Part shown: one piece after another, positions 35,101-45,800 of the stretch
Layout of the letters: each line of letters opens with the position of its first letter
Numbering within the stretch: the stretch's first letter is position 1
NCBI GenBank assembly: GCA_025201375.1
Contig: JAIWZP010000003.1
Location: forward strand, 62,001 to 126,000
DNA from: Gongronella butleri
Lineage: Eukaryota > Mucoromycota > Mucoromycetes > Mucorales > Cunninghamellaceae
DNA: 64,000 nt
Reading direction: 5' to 3'
The notes under the pieces: generated by a model
The model's input: the letters and a program-made list of their open reading frames with translations, nothing else
Told to the model about the DNA's origin: nothing
Database searches by the model: none
Translations under genes and position numbers: made by a program

Positions 35101-37196
35101 AAATGAGCTATTTTTTTTGCATTTTACGAGCCATGGCGGCCAATCTGTCCTTACCGTAAAGACGGTGCCGCCAATGGCACCGGCAATACTCATGAGCACA
35201 AGGATGGTGAAAAGATAGATGATGTTGCGGTTCGTGATGTGCGTGATATTGGACACCTTTGAAGGCTTTTTGCTAGATGGAAGAAGAAGCAAAAAAAAAA
35301 AGGGGTATGCGTGTATGTGCATGAGTAAAGCAGCGCGTCAGCGTGTCATTTAAGCGCACTTGCTGCTCGATTTGGCGAGCCTTTTTTTTTTTTTTTTACC
35401 TCGAATTGAGCATGAGCTTGGTTTCGTGACCCGTGAAAACAACAATGCCATAGATCCAGTCGGTGTTGCGCAATTGGGCGCCACGCAGCAAGATCTGCGT
35501 GGGATCCAAGGGGTAGTCTCGCGTCTTGCCGTTCTCGTCGTTGGTCGCAAGCACGCCGTCATAGTTGTACAAGCGATTGTTGGGTTGCTCGGACTTGATC
35601 ACGCCTTGCAGCCGGCTGACTTGGATGGGATTCAGGAGAGTGGCCGTCTGGGTAAGCGCCTGCTTGATTTTCAAGTTGACCTCACTAAAGAGAAAGAACA
35701 AAAAAAAAAAGGGGGGGAGGGGACAATGAGTATCACAATGGCCCGCTTTGAGACATTGATCTTTTTTTTTCTTTTTTTCTTTCTTTCTTTTTTTGTTTTT
35801 TTACCCATCAAGGTTGCTTGTCTCGATGTAGCAAAGACCCTCGGGCTCAGAGGAGCTAAGCAGGATCAAATCGGCAGGAAAATTCTCGCCACCGGTGATA
35901 CGAAGGATGTCGCCGACTTTGATGTCGCGCCACGCTTTTTGGACGAATTGGGTGCCCTGGAGCACATGACATTTTTTTGCATTCACCTCAGCGTCAGATC
36001 GATGCACACCCTGGATGGATAAAACAAGGTCAATTCCATGCATTGGAGCGGAAAATGTGCGCAAAAAGCGGGGGTTACCAAATCTTCCATGAATTCCTTG
36101 ACGGCCGTGATGAACAAGACAATGCACAATGGCACCAAGGTGGTCCATCGCGATGTGGGAGACACGCCAGGGATTTGCTACACAAAAAGAGGCGTGAGAT
36201 CGCGCTCAGTCCCCCTTTTTTCCCGCCTTTTTGCTTTTTTGCTTTTTTTTACCTGAATTCCCGAGACGAACAAGAAGAAAAGATTGGCGTATTTGGAGAA
36301 TTCTTCGTAAAGGAACTTGGGAATAAAAGAAATGGCCGTGTATTTTGCGGTAAAGACGGTGTTGTTGAGGAATTTTTGCTGATCGTTGAGTTCTGTGTTG
36401 TTGACGTGGATGATGCGCTCGCCACCCTCGCCGGCGGTGCCCGAGGCCGACGGTGTCATGCCCAGCAAGCCCTGGATCTTCTCCTTGGCGGTGGACATGA
36501 ATGACCGGCGGCGGCGTCGTGTCATGGACCGCTGGTTGGCACGCGATGTGATAAAAGACGATGGGTCGGGCGGGCTGGCGGGTGGGGCAGCATGCCCAGC
36601 AATCGCCCCCTGGTGGCTCAAAAGCTGCAAGTCGTCCTCATCTTCAAAGCCGCCGTCATCATACAGAGATGGCCCTAAAACAACGAAAACAAACGCGGTC
36701 AATATACAAAAAATGCCAGTGTGCTCCATTTTTTCTTTTTACCATCGGTGGCAAACGTGTCGGTGCGCTTCATGGGCGGATGAGTGCTCTGGAGAGGCGC
36801 CGGCGCTGCTGCCGAAAGGGGCGGATTTCGCTGTTGGTGCTGAGACCCGCCGACACCGGGCTGCAAGTCGATAAGGTCGCCAGAAAAGTCGGACGCCGCA
36901 TACTGCTGGTGATGCTGCTGCTGATGTGAGCGTGGAAGGTGTTGCGACGACAGGTCTTGCTGCTGATGACCAGAGTGCGGTGTGTGGCCCGTCTCCTCTC
37001 GCCAAGGCTCGGACGAAAAGTCCTGGAAATCGTCAAAGGGGTTGTTGTGAGACGACAGCTTGAAAAAGAACCGAGAAAAAGGGTGCTAGCAAAGCAAAAA
37101 AAAAAAAAAAAAAAGTAGCAACAAAGACTCGACGAGATGCAAAAGAAAAGAAAAAGTAAAGAAAAAAGAAAAAAAGTACAGAGCGGGGTCGCCCAT
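32105..37196 (-). CDS. Phospholipid-translocating P4-ATPase, Drs2-like flippase
   Basis: Flips aminophospholipids to the cytosolic leaflet of Golgi or plasma membranes. Fourteen exons run on the minus strand from 37058-36743 to 32205-32105, all in phase, giving about 1310 residues. Landmarks: NPFDDF near the N terminus; [26 protein letters not shown]; the P4 signature PISL; the phosphorylation site [14 protein letters not shown] (Asp about 572 counted from 37058); [34 protein letters not shown]; and the C-terminal RGYAFSQTE. The run [20 protein letters not shown] is Drs2-like more than Dnf-like. The beta subunit would be a Cdc50-family protein, not seen here. The start is unresolved: the only upstream ATG, at 37196, is followed by a GTACTT donor-like site but leaves the wrong phase for the exon at 37058 or its longer form at 37085. 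Confidence 0.93.
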
Positions 37197-37343
37197 CCTG
37201 TGGCCAATCCGCCCCGATTTCCGTTTTGGGACGTCAATGCCAAGAAGGCCCGCCCTGCCAGCCTATTTTTACTTTCTTGTCGGTGAAAAGGTTGGTCCTG
37301 TCTTTTTTTTTTTAAAATTTTGCTCGTTTCTCTTGCTTCTCAT
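37197..37343. promoter_or_regulatory. Short divergent promoter between flippase and SDR genes
   Basis: About 150 bases separate the putative flippase ATG from the SDR ATG. The stretch is GC-rich on the flippase side and has a T run on the SDR side; no TATA box is visible. Shared regulation is possible but not shown. Confidence 0.35.
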
Positions 37344-38298
37344 ATGCACACACCGATGGCTGGCAATGTGCTTATAACGGGCGCGACGCGCGGCATTGGT
37401 CTGGCCATTGCCCACACTTTTGCAAAGAGCAATTACAACCTCACGCTTATTGGCCGCGATCCGGCACGCGTAGCCGCGCTTCAACACACCTTTCACGACA
37501 CTTACGGCCCCAACCACGACGCCTTGGTTATGGACGTTAGCAAAAAAGACGAAATTGATACCACACTCAAGCGTGTCCTCAAGGAAAAACAAGTCAATGT
37601 GCTTGTAAATGCCGCAGGCAAGCCACAAACATGCTAAAAATCGGTTGCAATGGCTCATCCCCTCGATTTTTTTTTTTTTTTTTTTTTTTTTTGGAGCTAG
37701 GCATCTCCAAAGACAGCCTGCTTGTACAGCTCAAAGACGACGACCTGCAAGAAATCATCAATACCAATTTACTCGGCACAATGCGCGTTTCGCAGCACGT
37801 TGCAAAGGCCATGATGCGCAAGCGCCAAGGCGGTTGCATTATCAATGTTTCTAGCGTCGTCGGCCTGCAAGGCAACATCGGTCAATGCGCATACAGCGCG
37901 TCCAAAGCGGGCCTCATTGGTAATACTCCGTCATTTCTGCCAATTTTCCTCTCGCTCATTCTCATTTTCATGCAGGATTCACAAAGTCGCTCGCCAAAGA
38001 GATGGGACCAATGCAGATCAGAGTCAATGCCCTGGCCCCGGGCTTCATCGAGACCGACATGACATCAGGTACGCATCAAAAATACAAAAAAAAAGGATAA
38101 AAGGGAGAGAAATGATGCTCAATGGACCTTTCAATAGATCTACTGGCTGACGAGACAAAAAAGGCCGCCGTGCTGCAAACCGTCCCTCTTCGGCGCTTAG
38201 GCCATGTCGACGACGTGGCGCAGGCCGCGCTCTTTTTGGCACAGTCGTCCTATATCCACGGCCACATCCTCAATGTCGATGGTGGCATCACCCTGTAG
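37344..38298 (+). CDS. Short-chain dehydrogenase/reductase, 3-oxoacyl-ACP reductase (FabG/CBR4) type
   Basis: Four exons (37344-37617, 37701-37919, 37976-38068, 38138-38298) give 248 residues, a normal FabG length. The NADP(H) loop is TGATRGIG (about 12-19); then [13 protein letters not shown], and the active site Ser about 142-143 with YSASK (Tyr 156, Lys 160), followed by [14 protein letters not shown] and the C-terminal NVDGG. Likely reduces 3-oxoacyl thioesters, possibly in mitochondrial fatty-acid synthesis, or other carbonyls. Mitochondrial location is a guess: there is no strong targeting peptide. Intron 1 begins GCAAGC and ends CTAG, a GC-AG intron, required to keep NAAGIS in frame. 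AATAAA is at 38306. Confidence 0.92.
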
Positions 38299-38305
38299 CA
38301 TCCCC

Positions 38306-38311
38306 AATAAA
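38306..38311 (+). terminator. Polyadenylation signal of the SDR gene
   Basis: Exact AATAAA eight bases after the stop, in the 69-base gap between the stops of the convergent SDR and GST genes. The transcripts must overlap or end very close together. Confidence 0.4.
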
Positions 38312-38367
38312 GCGCATTTGCATCCCTTTCATTCACAAAAGATCGTTTATACATTGTTTTTTAAAAG

Positions 38368-39356
38368 TTACAAGTGCGACTCGGGCGCGGTGTCCAAATT
38401 GGTGAGGGGAAGCATCCTGGTCCACCATTTGCGGATCGCATCGCTCTTAGGCACCGCATCAAGCATCACAGACTCAAACATGTCGGGGCGGAGCGTGTGG
38501 AGCATAACAAACGGCGCAGCCAAAGTCGCATCAGCAAACGAGGCTATAGAGATGCGTCGTAAAAACAAAAAAATGAGCCATTTGTCATCTTTTTTCCCCC
38601 CTTTTTTTGAGTTTTACTTACGCTGATTGCCTGCGATATAAGGGTTCTTTTTGAGGACCATGTCGACATACTTGAGGCTCTCTTTGATGGTGCTGATCAA
38701 ACCGGCCTCATCCTTATTAAAGTCCTCAAGTTTCCTCTTGTAATTCTTTTCTCGGTCCTCGCGGAACCAGTTTTGCATATCTTCCGTCGCGACCTTGCCG
38801 TGGATCTTGAGCACCGACATGCTGAATACAGGCAGCAACAAGTTGCCCATGCAGAAGCGATTGAAGAACAAGAACAGCGGCTCATGCTCGCGAATCAGCT
38901 TGGGCGCGTCAGGGAATGCCTTGTCCAGGTACAAAGCAATGTCCCACGAGTCTTGGACCACCTTGTCATCGTGCTCCTTGTCGATGATCACAGGCACCGT
39001 CGGCGCCTTGCCAGTTTTTCTGAAAAAAAAATGCACAGAAAAAAACGCGCCGTCAGCTTGCCATTGGTGTCGCGCTCCCTCATTTCTTGCCGTCCTGTGT
39101 TGTTGCATTTACGTCAATTCGGGAATCGTCGAGTGCACGCCAAAGAAATCAAGCCACACCGTCTCAAATGCGAGTTTCTACAAAATGGCGCCATGGTGCG
39201 TAATGCCAAGCACGTCAGCTGACGCCTTTTTCGTCTCTTTTTTTTTTTTTTTGTCTGTACCTTGATATTCAAGCACACACGCGTGCGCACCGTGTTGGGG
39301 CTCCAAATTTCATTGGGAGTGTCAAGCGTAAGGTCATAGAAAACAATAGGCGCCAT
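38368..39356 (-). CDS. Glutathione S-transferase-like protein
   Basis: Four exons on the minus strand (39356-39261, 39177-39113, 39019-38622, 38543-38368) give 244 residues. The thioredoxin-like N-terminal half has VFYDLTLD, SPNTVRTRVCLNIK and the conserved cis-Pro segment GKAPTVPVI, then DSWDIALYLDKAFPDAP. The C-terminal half is helical with YIAGNQPSFADATLAA, the usual GST N-capping region. It most resembles the fungal group related to bacterial beta-etherases and Ure2-like GSTs; the catalytic Ser or Cys would be in SPNT or nearby. Detoxification or glutathione-dependent ether cleavage is inference. It converges closely with the SDR gene. Confidence 0.88.
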
Positions 39357-39359
39357 GGT

Positions 39360-40299
39360 GAAGCAAACGTAAGGAATACAGGAGTAAGGAAAGTGGCCAA
39401 AAAAAAAAAAAAAAAAAAAAACAGGGAGAACGGGACCCGGCAAAGAGTTTAAATGCATTTGAGTGTCGGCAATCCCCGCAAATGGGTAGATTTTCCATGT
39501 GTCATCGCGATTCGTGAGAACTCCACCATTTCGGCATGAAGCTTTTATTTTTCTCTTGTTTTGCCCACATCTTGATGGCCATGCATGCCTCCCCCCCTGC
39601 CCTGCCTTGCACCCTGCGCCACAAAGGTCTTATTCTTTGATCCAAGAGCCTTGTACGACCCGGGTCCAGCTTACTAATCTTTTCGATGACAAAGCGAGCT
39701 GTTTGTTTGTCTTTGCGCGCATTGAAATCGGCCAAACCAGGCCCTGCATTCTCTATTAAAAAAGAAACGATAACATAATATAGCAGCGAGGTCGGATCAA
39801 GCTTAGGAATAGCGAATTGTCCAAGCCGGCAGCAACGAGACAAGCAACATCGTTTTGCCTGTCATGAAAAATTTGCCCAGGACATGGGATCAGCCAAGGT
39901 GAGGGTAAATGACAATATGTGTTTGTTGTTGCATGATTCCAGTTCTGCGGCCGATCTAAAAAAAATAACGCGTTGATCTTATCATATCTGAAGGCACTCC
40001 ATAGTCCTGTCATTTCTGCCAAAAAAAAAAAACCCTTGTGCACATGATTAACTGATCCATTGGGCACATAGCATTGACGTGTGATGACATTACAGTTATG
40101 ACACCTGCGAAAATAAAAACGCGAGGGTCATGCGCGGATTAGACTCATTTTTGTTGCGGATGCTTGCTGATTTAGCACCGCGCAGCGCGAAATGGTATCA
40201 ATGGGGTCGAAACCTGAAATCCTGAAGGGAAGACAGCGCGATAGAAACCACTGTGGAACTCAGTTTTCAGCTCTCAAAAGTGAATCCGGGCGCGACACA
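39360..40299. other. Intergenic stretch, no gene seen
   Basis: Contains the 5' flank of the GST gene (an A run of about 22 near 39400) and then unremarkable DNA. A run of frames near 39500-39760 is open on both strands but has no recognisable product. Confidence 0.45.
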
Positions 40300-40720
40300 T
40301 GCAAATTCAATTTTAGTCGTGGCGAGCCGTCAAAACCAGAATTGAAAAAATAGGTCTCCAAATTCCCACCAAACAATCAAAACGATCCCTGAAGGCTAAC
40401 TCGCCGAAAATTCGAAGCGATATTCCCAAACCACAAGCGCTTTTACCGCGTTTTCCCGCTGATTCATTTGAGATGTCATATGTGTTGGGGCGCTCAGCCG
40501 TTGCCGCTGTACGAGACCAAGTGGTGGAGATTGTACCCCCTTTACGTTTATGAAACTGGCGCTTCCTTAGAAACTTGCTCTTCTGGTCCCAAATTTGGAT
40601 CAGTTAATGGTGAACTCAATTCTCCAATGGCATTAATTTTTCTCGCGAATCGAATCACTCAGTCGCGAGAAAACTCGAGATTCGTGTTTCCTAATGACAA
40701 CGCAGGGCCGATCGCTGAGC
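40300..40720. repeat. Chimeric repeat: start of family C joined to a 496-bp unit
   Basis: At 40330-40378 the sequence follows the beginning of family C (aaaccagaattgaaaaa, aggtctccaaatt). From about 40380 it switches directly into the tandem-array unit (gaaggctaactcgccgaaaa, agcgcttttaccgcg, gctgattcatttgag, gaatcactcagtc). The unit is present once here, more than 27 kb from the array at 10.7-12.3 kb. Confidence 0.65.
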
Positions 40721-40899
40721 CAAAATATGATACGTCCATATGATATCATAATGTCATAAAATCATCCTTGGATCACTGGCAAAGGATATTTTTCGGCGCG
40801 TCTCTGTTCAAAAAGTCTTATAAATCTAGAGGTCAGTCAAATGGTTGTAGTGAAATCCCCAAAAAAAAGCCGATTTTTACAAATGCAATCTTAAACACC

Positions 40900-41300
40900 A
40901 CACACTGAGAGTAAATCGCCTCCAAAACTGTTTCATTAGGCCATTTCGTCGCGTCTTTTTTCGGCATGCTGTTGAAAACCAGAGGTCCGATGAGTCGCTG
41001 TGCAGATGAATACAAAAAATCTACATTTTCACAAATTCAGCAGTGGCTCTCGAAATATATCGTGGATCGGAATGAAACTGGCATCATTCAAAAGAGACAG
41101 GGCGGGGTCGACCAAACAGGTGGTGAGATGAATGAAAAATAATACAAACACGAGGTTTTTAGCATTTGCAGGTGTAAAAAAAAAAATCGGGCAGACCGGT
41201 GGTCCCGCGCACTGGCCATATTTGACCCCGTAACGCGACTTTTATCCGCGAGCAAGTTGACTGAAAATCTGGAGGCATAACAAGCACTGCAAATTTTGAA
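40900..41300. repeat. Composite dispersed repeat (family B core plus flanking module)
   Basis: The left part (cgcctccaaaac, catgctgttgaaaaccagagg, gtgcagatgaata, tctcgaaatat) matches 51030-51160 and the start of the 48.9 kb copy. It is joined at about 41095 to the family B core (ggggtcgacca, ggtgagatgaatgaaaa, aaaaaaatcgggcagacc, ctggaggcataacaagc). Confidence 0.6.
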
Positions 41301-41529
41301 ATGCACACTACTACTCATTCGTTTTTTAAAGGCAAATGCACTATTTTTTTTATGCAGGGTAGCGCGATGCTGCATGTATAGAGTAGAAGTGACGATGCCT
41401 CGAAGCGCGCGCCAGAATCTTCTCATTGAGCTCAAAAAAAGTCGACGAATGCGCGAGAAATTGCACAATTTGTACAATATATCGTTGAAAATCAACGTTT
41501 TTTTTAAGACATTTGTATTTTGGATGTTT

Positions 41530-42527
41530 TTATTTGAAGAGCAAGGATCGACGGTGTGAGATTTTCCATTGCTCCTTCTTTTTCAAAAATGTGGGAATGA
41601 CCTTGGTAAGATGCTCCATGGTTGGTTTTGACTTTAACCTGGGGTACGCGTCGTCATCGTGTGGTGATGGCTGCTGGGACAGCACTGGTGTGGAGTAAAA
41701 GGCCGAGGATTGATCAAAGACTACTGCGGTATTGATGGGAGGTGTTGTGGCATGGCCGGCGAGATCGTCGTCGTCGTTCAAATCGCGGTCAAAATCATTT
41801 TCGTCGTCGTAATAGGAGTGGTCAGGCGAGCTCAGTGGCGGAGTGTTCACGAGATCGGCATTGTCAGGCTCATACGTGTCCTCGTGCTGCTCCTGCATAC
41901 ATTTGTCTAGTCTGGCCACCATGCTAGCCATCAAGTCCTATCTCGTGACGGGCTGGATCAGCGCAATCCTTTTTTTTTTTTTTTTTTTGTCTGTGTGCGT
42001 GAATGGCTTACATTCATGGTGCCAATGAGCTCGGACGTCTTTTGAGTCTGTCGCTCCGTCGCGGGTGTGGTGTGTGATGGCACGGTCTATTATGAAATGG
42101 GTTAGCATCGAGATGAATTCATGCTTTTATTTTTTTGGATTCTGCTTGAGCAACCAAAATTACCAGTGGCTCGTTGGCGCCTGCGATCTGTGCCTCGTAT
42201 GCATTTTGTAAGCAGATGATGTTGTCGGACAGCGAGTTCATCTTGTCGACGTGCGCGCTTGTGAGCGCATCAATGTGTGCTTGATGGTCGGCAATCAGCT
42301 GCAGCTCGCGCTCGCGATGGCTCTCGATCTGTTGTTGGTTGAGCGCCTCTTGTGCGAGTGCACGCTTTTTCCATTCGTATACCTTGGCTCTCAGCGCGTC
42401 GTTTTCCGCCTGGATGGTAAAAATCAATGACCGAGCGCACAAAACAGCGTGTTTTTACCTCTTTTTGAGCCAATGCTGTCTTTAATTGCTCCAATGCCTT
42501 GTTCAAAGTATCGTAGGTATGATGCAT
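41530..42527 (-). CDS. Unknown coiled-coil protein
   Basis: Four exons on the minus strand (42527-42459, 42409-42164, 42086-42012, 41937-41530), all phase 0, give 265 residues. Residues about 1-105 are strongly helical with heptad-like Leu, Ala and Glu spacing (LNKALEQLKTALAQKE, EWKKRALAQEALNQQQIE, HRERELQLIADHQ), a likely coiled coil. After a short Thr/Pro linker comes ELIGTMNDLMASMVARLDKC, then an acidic low-complexity tail with YYDDENDFDRDLNDDDD, ending in a basic patch. I recognise no family. A structural or scaffold role is likely. The 3' end abuts the repeat island. Confidence 0.65.
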
Positions 42528-42845
42528 GATGAAAGAAACAAAATGAAACAAAAAAAAGAAGAAACATAAAAAAAAAGAAAAAAAATGAGCAGCCGCCCAT
42601 TAAAAAAAAGGGGCAATGGCCCATTGAGACTGACAGTGCTGTGTAACGTTGCCTTTTTTGATCAGGACGACAACAACAAGATCAAAAATTCATGCAAAAA
42701 GGAAATCAAACAAGCGGTTTTTTTTTATCATTACGGTAAACATACAAAAAGGATCTATGGCATGGGTGGCATTCATACAAAAAAAAATAAAAATCAGAGA
42801 ATAAATGGAAAAAAAAGAGAGGGATATGCAAGAAAGAGAGAGAAT

Positions 42846-45800
42846 CTACAGGTCGTGGAAGTCCATGCCAGTGATGGTCTTTTTGACAAAGCCTGCGCGG
42901 ATGACCCAGTCGCCAAATGGCTCCTCAGGGTTGCGCTCGACGGCGTACTGTTTGATGATGGGCTTGATGGTGGCGAGGATCTCTTCCTCCTTGAGGGATT
43001 CCTTGAAGAGTTTGTTGAGGCGCTCACCCTTGTGGCCACCGCCGAGGTAGACATTGTAGGCGCCGGGGGCCTTGCCGACAAAGGCCAATTCGGCGACGTA
43101 GGGGCGTGCACAGCCATTGGGACAGCCAGTCATACGGATGGTGATGGCGTCGTCGCGCAAGCCAGCCTCCTCGACGGCCTGTTCGAGGTGTCCGACGAGG
43201 GTGGGCAAGTAGCGCTCAGATTCGGCCATGGCGAGACCGCAAGTGGGCAGGGCAACACAGGCCATGGCATTGAGGCGCAGACCGGTGAAATTCAGGTTGT
43301 CCATCTTGTACTTGGCGAGATGCAACTTTGTCTTTTCGAGATCGGCCTCGGGGACATTGGCAATGACAAGATGCTGGTTGGGAGACAAACGGAATTCACC
43401 CTTGTGCCACTTGGCCAGCTCGCGCAGGCCGGTGCGCACGGGGAAGTCGGGGAAGTCCTTGACCTTGCCATTCTCGATGAACATGCAGAAATGCCACTTG
43501 TCATCGACACCCTTGGTCCAGCCATAGCGATCGGCATTGTCCTTGAATTCAAAGGCGCGCGCTTCCTCGAATTTGAGGCCGGCACGCTCCTCGACCTGCT
43601 CCTTGATGAAGTCCAGGCCATGATCGTCAATGGTGTACTTGAAGCGAGCGTGCTTGCGGTTGGTACGGCAGCCATAGTCGCGCTGGGTGGTCATGACGGC
43701 CTCGGAGACCTTGACGGCCGCGGACGCGGGCACATAGCCAAGAATGCTGGCAGGGCGAGGATACGTCTTTTTGTTGCCGTGGGTCATGCCCATGCCGCCA
43801 CCGACAGTGACATTGTAGCCGACCACTTGCTTGCCCTCGACAATGGCAATGAAACCAAGATCGTGCGCGTAAATGTCGACGTCATTGTTGGGCGGGACAG
43901 CAACGACAATCTTGAATTTACGGGGCAAATACGTGGGACCATAGATGGGTTCGTAGTCTTGAACGGCATTGCCGGCAACGAGCTCATCGGCGAGCCAGAT
44001 TTCGTGGTACGCGTTGGTCTGGGGAGCAAGGTGCAACATCATGTCATTGGCAAACTCTTGGACTTGGGCGTGAACTTCAGGAATCTCGGTGATGGGGGTG
44101 ACCATGATGTTACGATTGACATCACCACAGGCAGCAAGGGTGCTGAGCAACGAATGGTTGATACCGCGGATGGTCGAGCGCAGATTCTTCTTGAGAATGC
44201 CATGCAATTGGAATGCTTGACGCGTGGTCAGCTTGATGGCGCCATTGGCATATTGGTCGGCCAATTCGTCCATGACCAGCCATTGCTCGGGCGTCGACAC
44301 ACCACCGGGCATGCGCACACGGATCATGAAGCTGAAGGCCTTTTCGAGACCTTGCTTCTTGCGCTCCTCGCGAATGTCGCGGTCATCTTGACCATAAGAA
44401 CCGTGGAACTTGAGCAATTTGCCATTGATCTCGGAAATGGCGCCCGTGGACTCGTCCAACAGATCCTGCGCAATGGTGCCGCGGAGGTAGTTGGAGTCAA
44501 TCTTCATCTGGTCGTCCGTCAGCTTGGGCTCATCGTCGCCGGCGCCAACATCCTTGACACCGAGCGCCTTCCACATCTCGGGCTCCCACACAGCAAGGCC
44601 GGTTTCAAAGCCATCGGCATCTTGGTCGTCACCGAGACCGAGCTCCACGAGGCGATTGGCACCGAGCACATTGAGCTTGGCATCCAACAACTTGCCAGGA
44701 CGGTTGTAGAACATGGCGTCCTCCTCGCGAGGCCAGTAGTGGCTGTCGCCAAGACCAAAGATACCATAGTTGAGCTCCGACAGCGCAATGTCGCCAGGGT
44801 TGAGCGCATTGAGCGCCTTCCAAAATTCGCGGCCATTGGACGGCAGCTCGCCTTGGCCGGCCGTCGACACGAGAATCACCACATTCGACTCGTTGCCCAA
44901 TTCTTGGATATCTTCATAGTCGTCCATGGCCATGAACTTGACTTGCAGACCACGCGACGTCGCGCGCGCCGCAATCTTTTTACCAACAGCCTCGGCATTG
45001 CCATTGTCAGAGCCAAACAGGACCAAAAGAGGAGGACCATTGGCATCGCCCAAGCCAGACAACAGCTTTTCATAATCATCGCGTGCCTTGGACTTTAATT
45101 CCGAGCGGCGCTTCTCGACGTCCTATTTTTTTTTAAAAGCGAAGAAAAAAATGAGGAACGTGCTCGTTTTTTTTTTTTTTTCATTTTTCTCGTTTTTTTC
45201 TCTTTCTGTCTCTCTCGCAATTGAGTGACTTACAGCTTCCAGAGAGCTGACAAGAAGGCGGTCAATGTCGGGATGCTGGGCCACAATTTGAGTAAAGTGG
45301 TTCTCGCGCTTGAGGAAATCCTCCAATTCCTTCTTGATGCGCTGCGAGTCGAGCGAGAAAGGCTCCTTGCCCTTGGCTTCGAGGGCGGGGTTCCAGCGGT
45401 ACAGGGGCCACGCGCCATTGTCGACGGAGACCTTGGTTTCCTTGAGCGAGGCGACGGAATCCCACTTTTCACCGACAACGGGCAAGTAAGCAAGGACAAT
45501 CGATGGGCCATTGTACGCGTCGGCCTCCATGAGCGCGTGCAACACGCCCGTGTAAGAAGAGTAGAGCGCGACGGACGCGACGTACACGTTGCCAAAGTTC
45601 ATGGCATAGAGACCAATGTCCTTTTTGCGCTGCTCGCGTTCCTCCTCGGACGAGTACGCTTGCGTGTCGATCACAAGCATGTTGACATTCTCGCCACCGG
45701 CAACGACGTGGTGGACACCGGATTGACCGAGATCATAGGCCCATGCATCAGAGCCAACGAGCCAATTGGACTTGACATGCAAAAGATGGCCGGGGCCGGG

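Noticed and set aside
42585..45098. Plus-strand open frame of 837 codons
   Set aside because: It lies exactly opposite the conserved sulfite reductase exon 3; the frame is open because of the codon bias of the real gene and has no recognisable domain.
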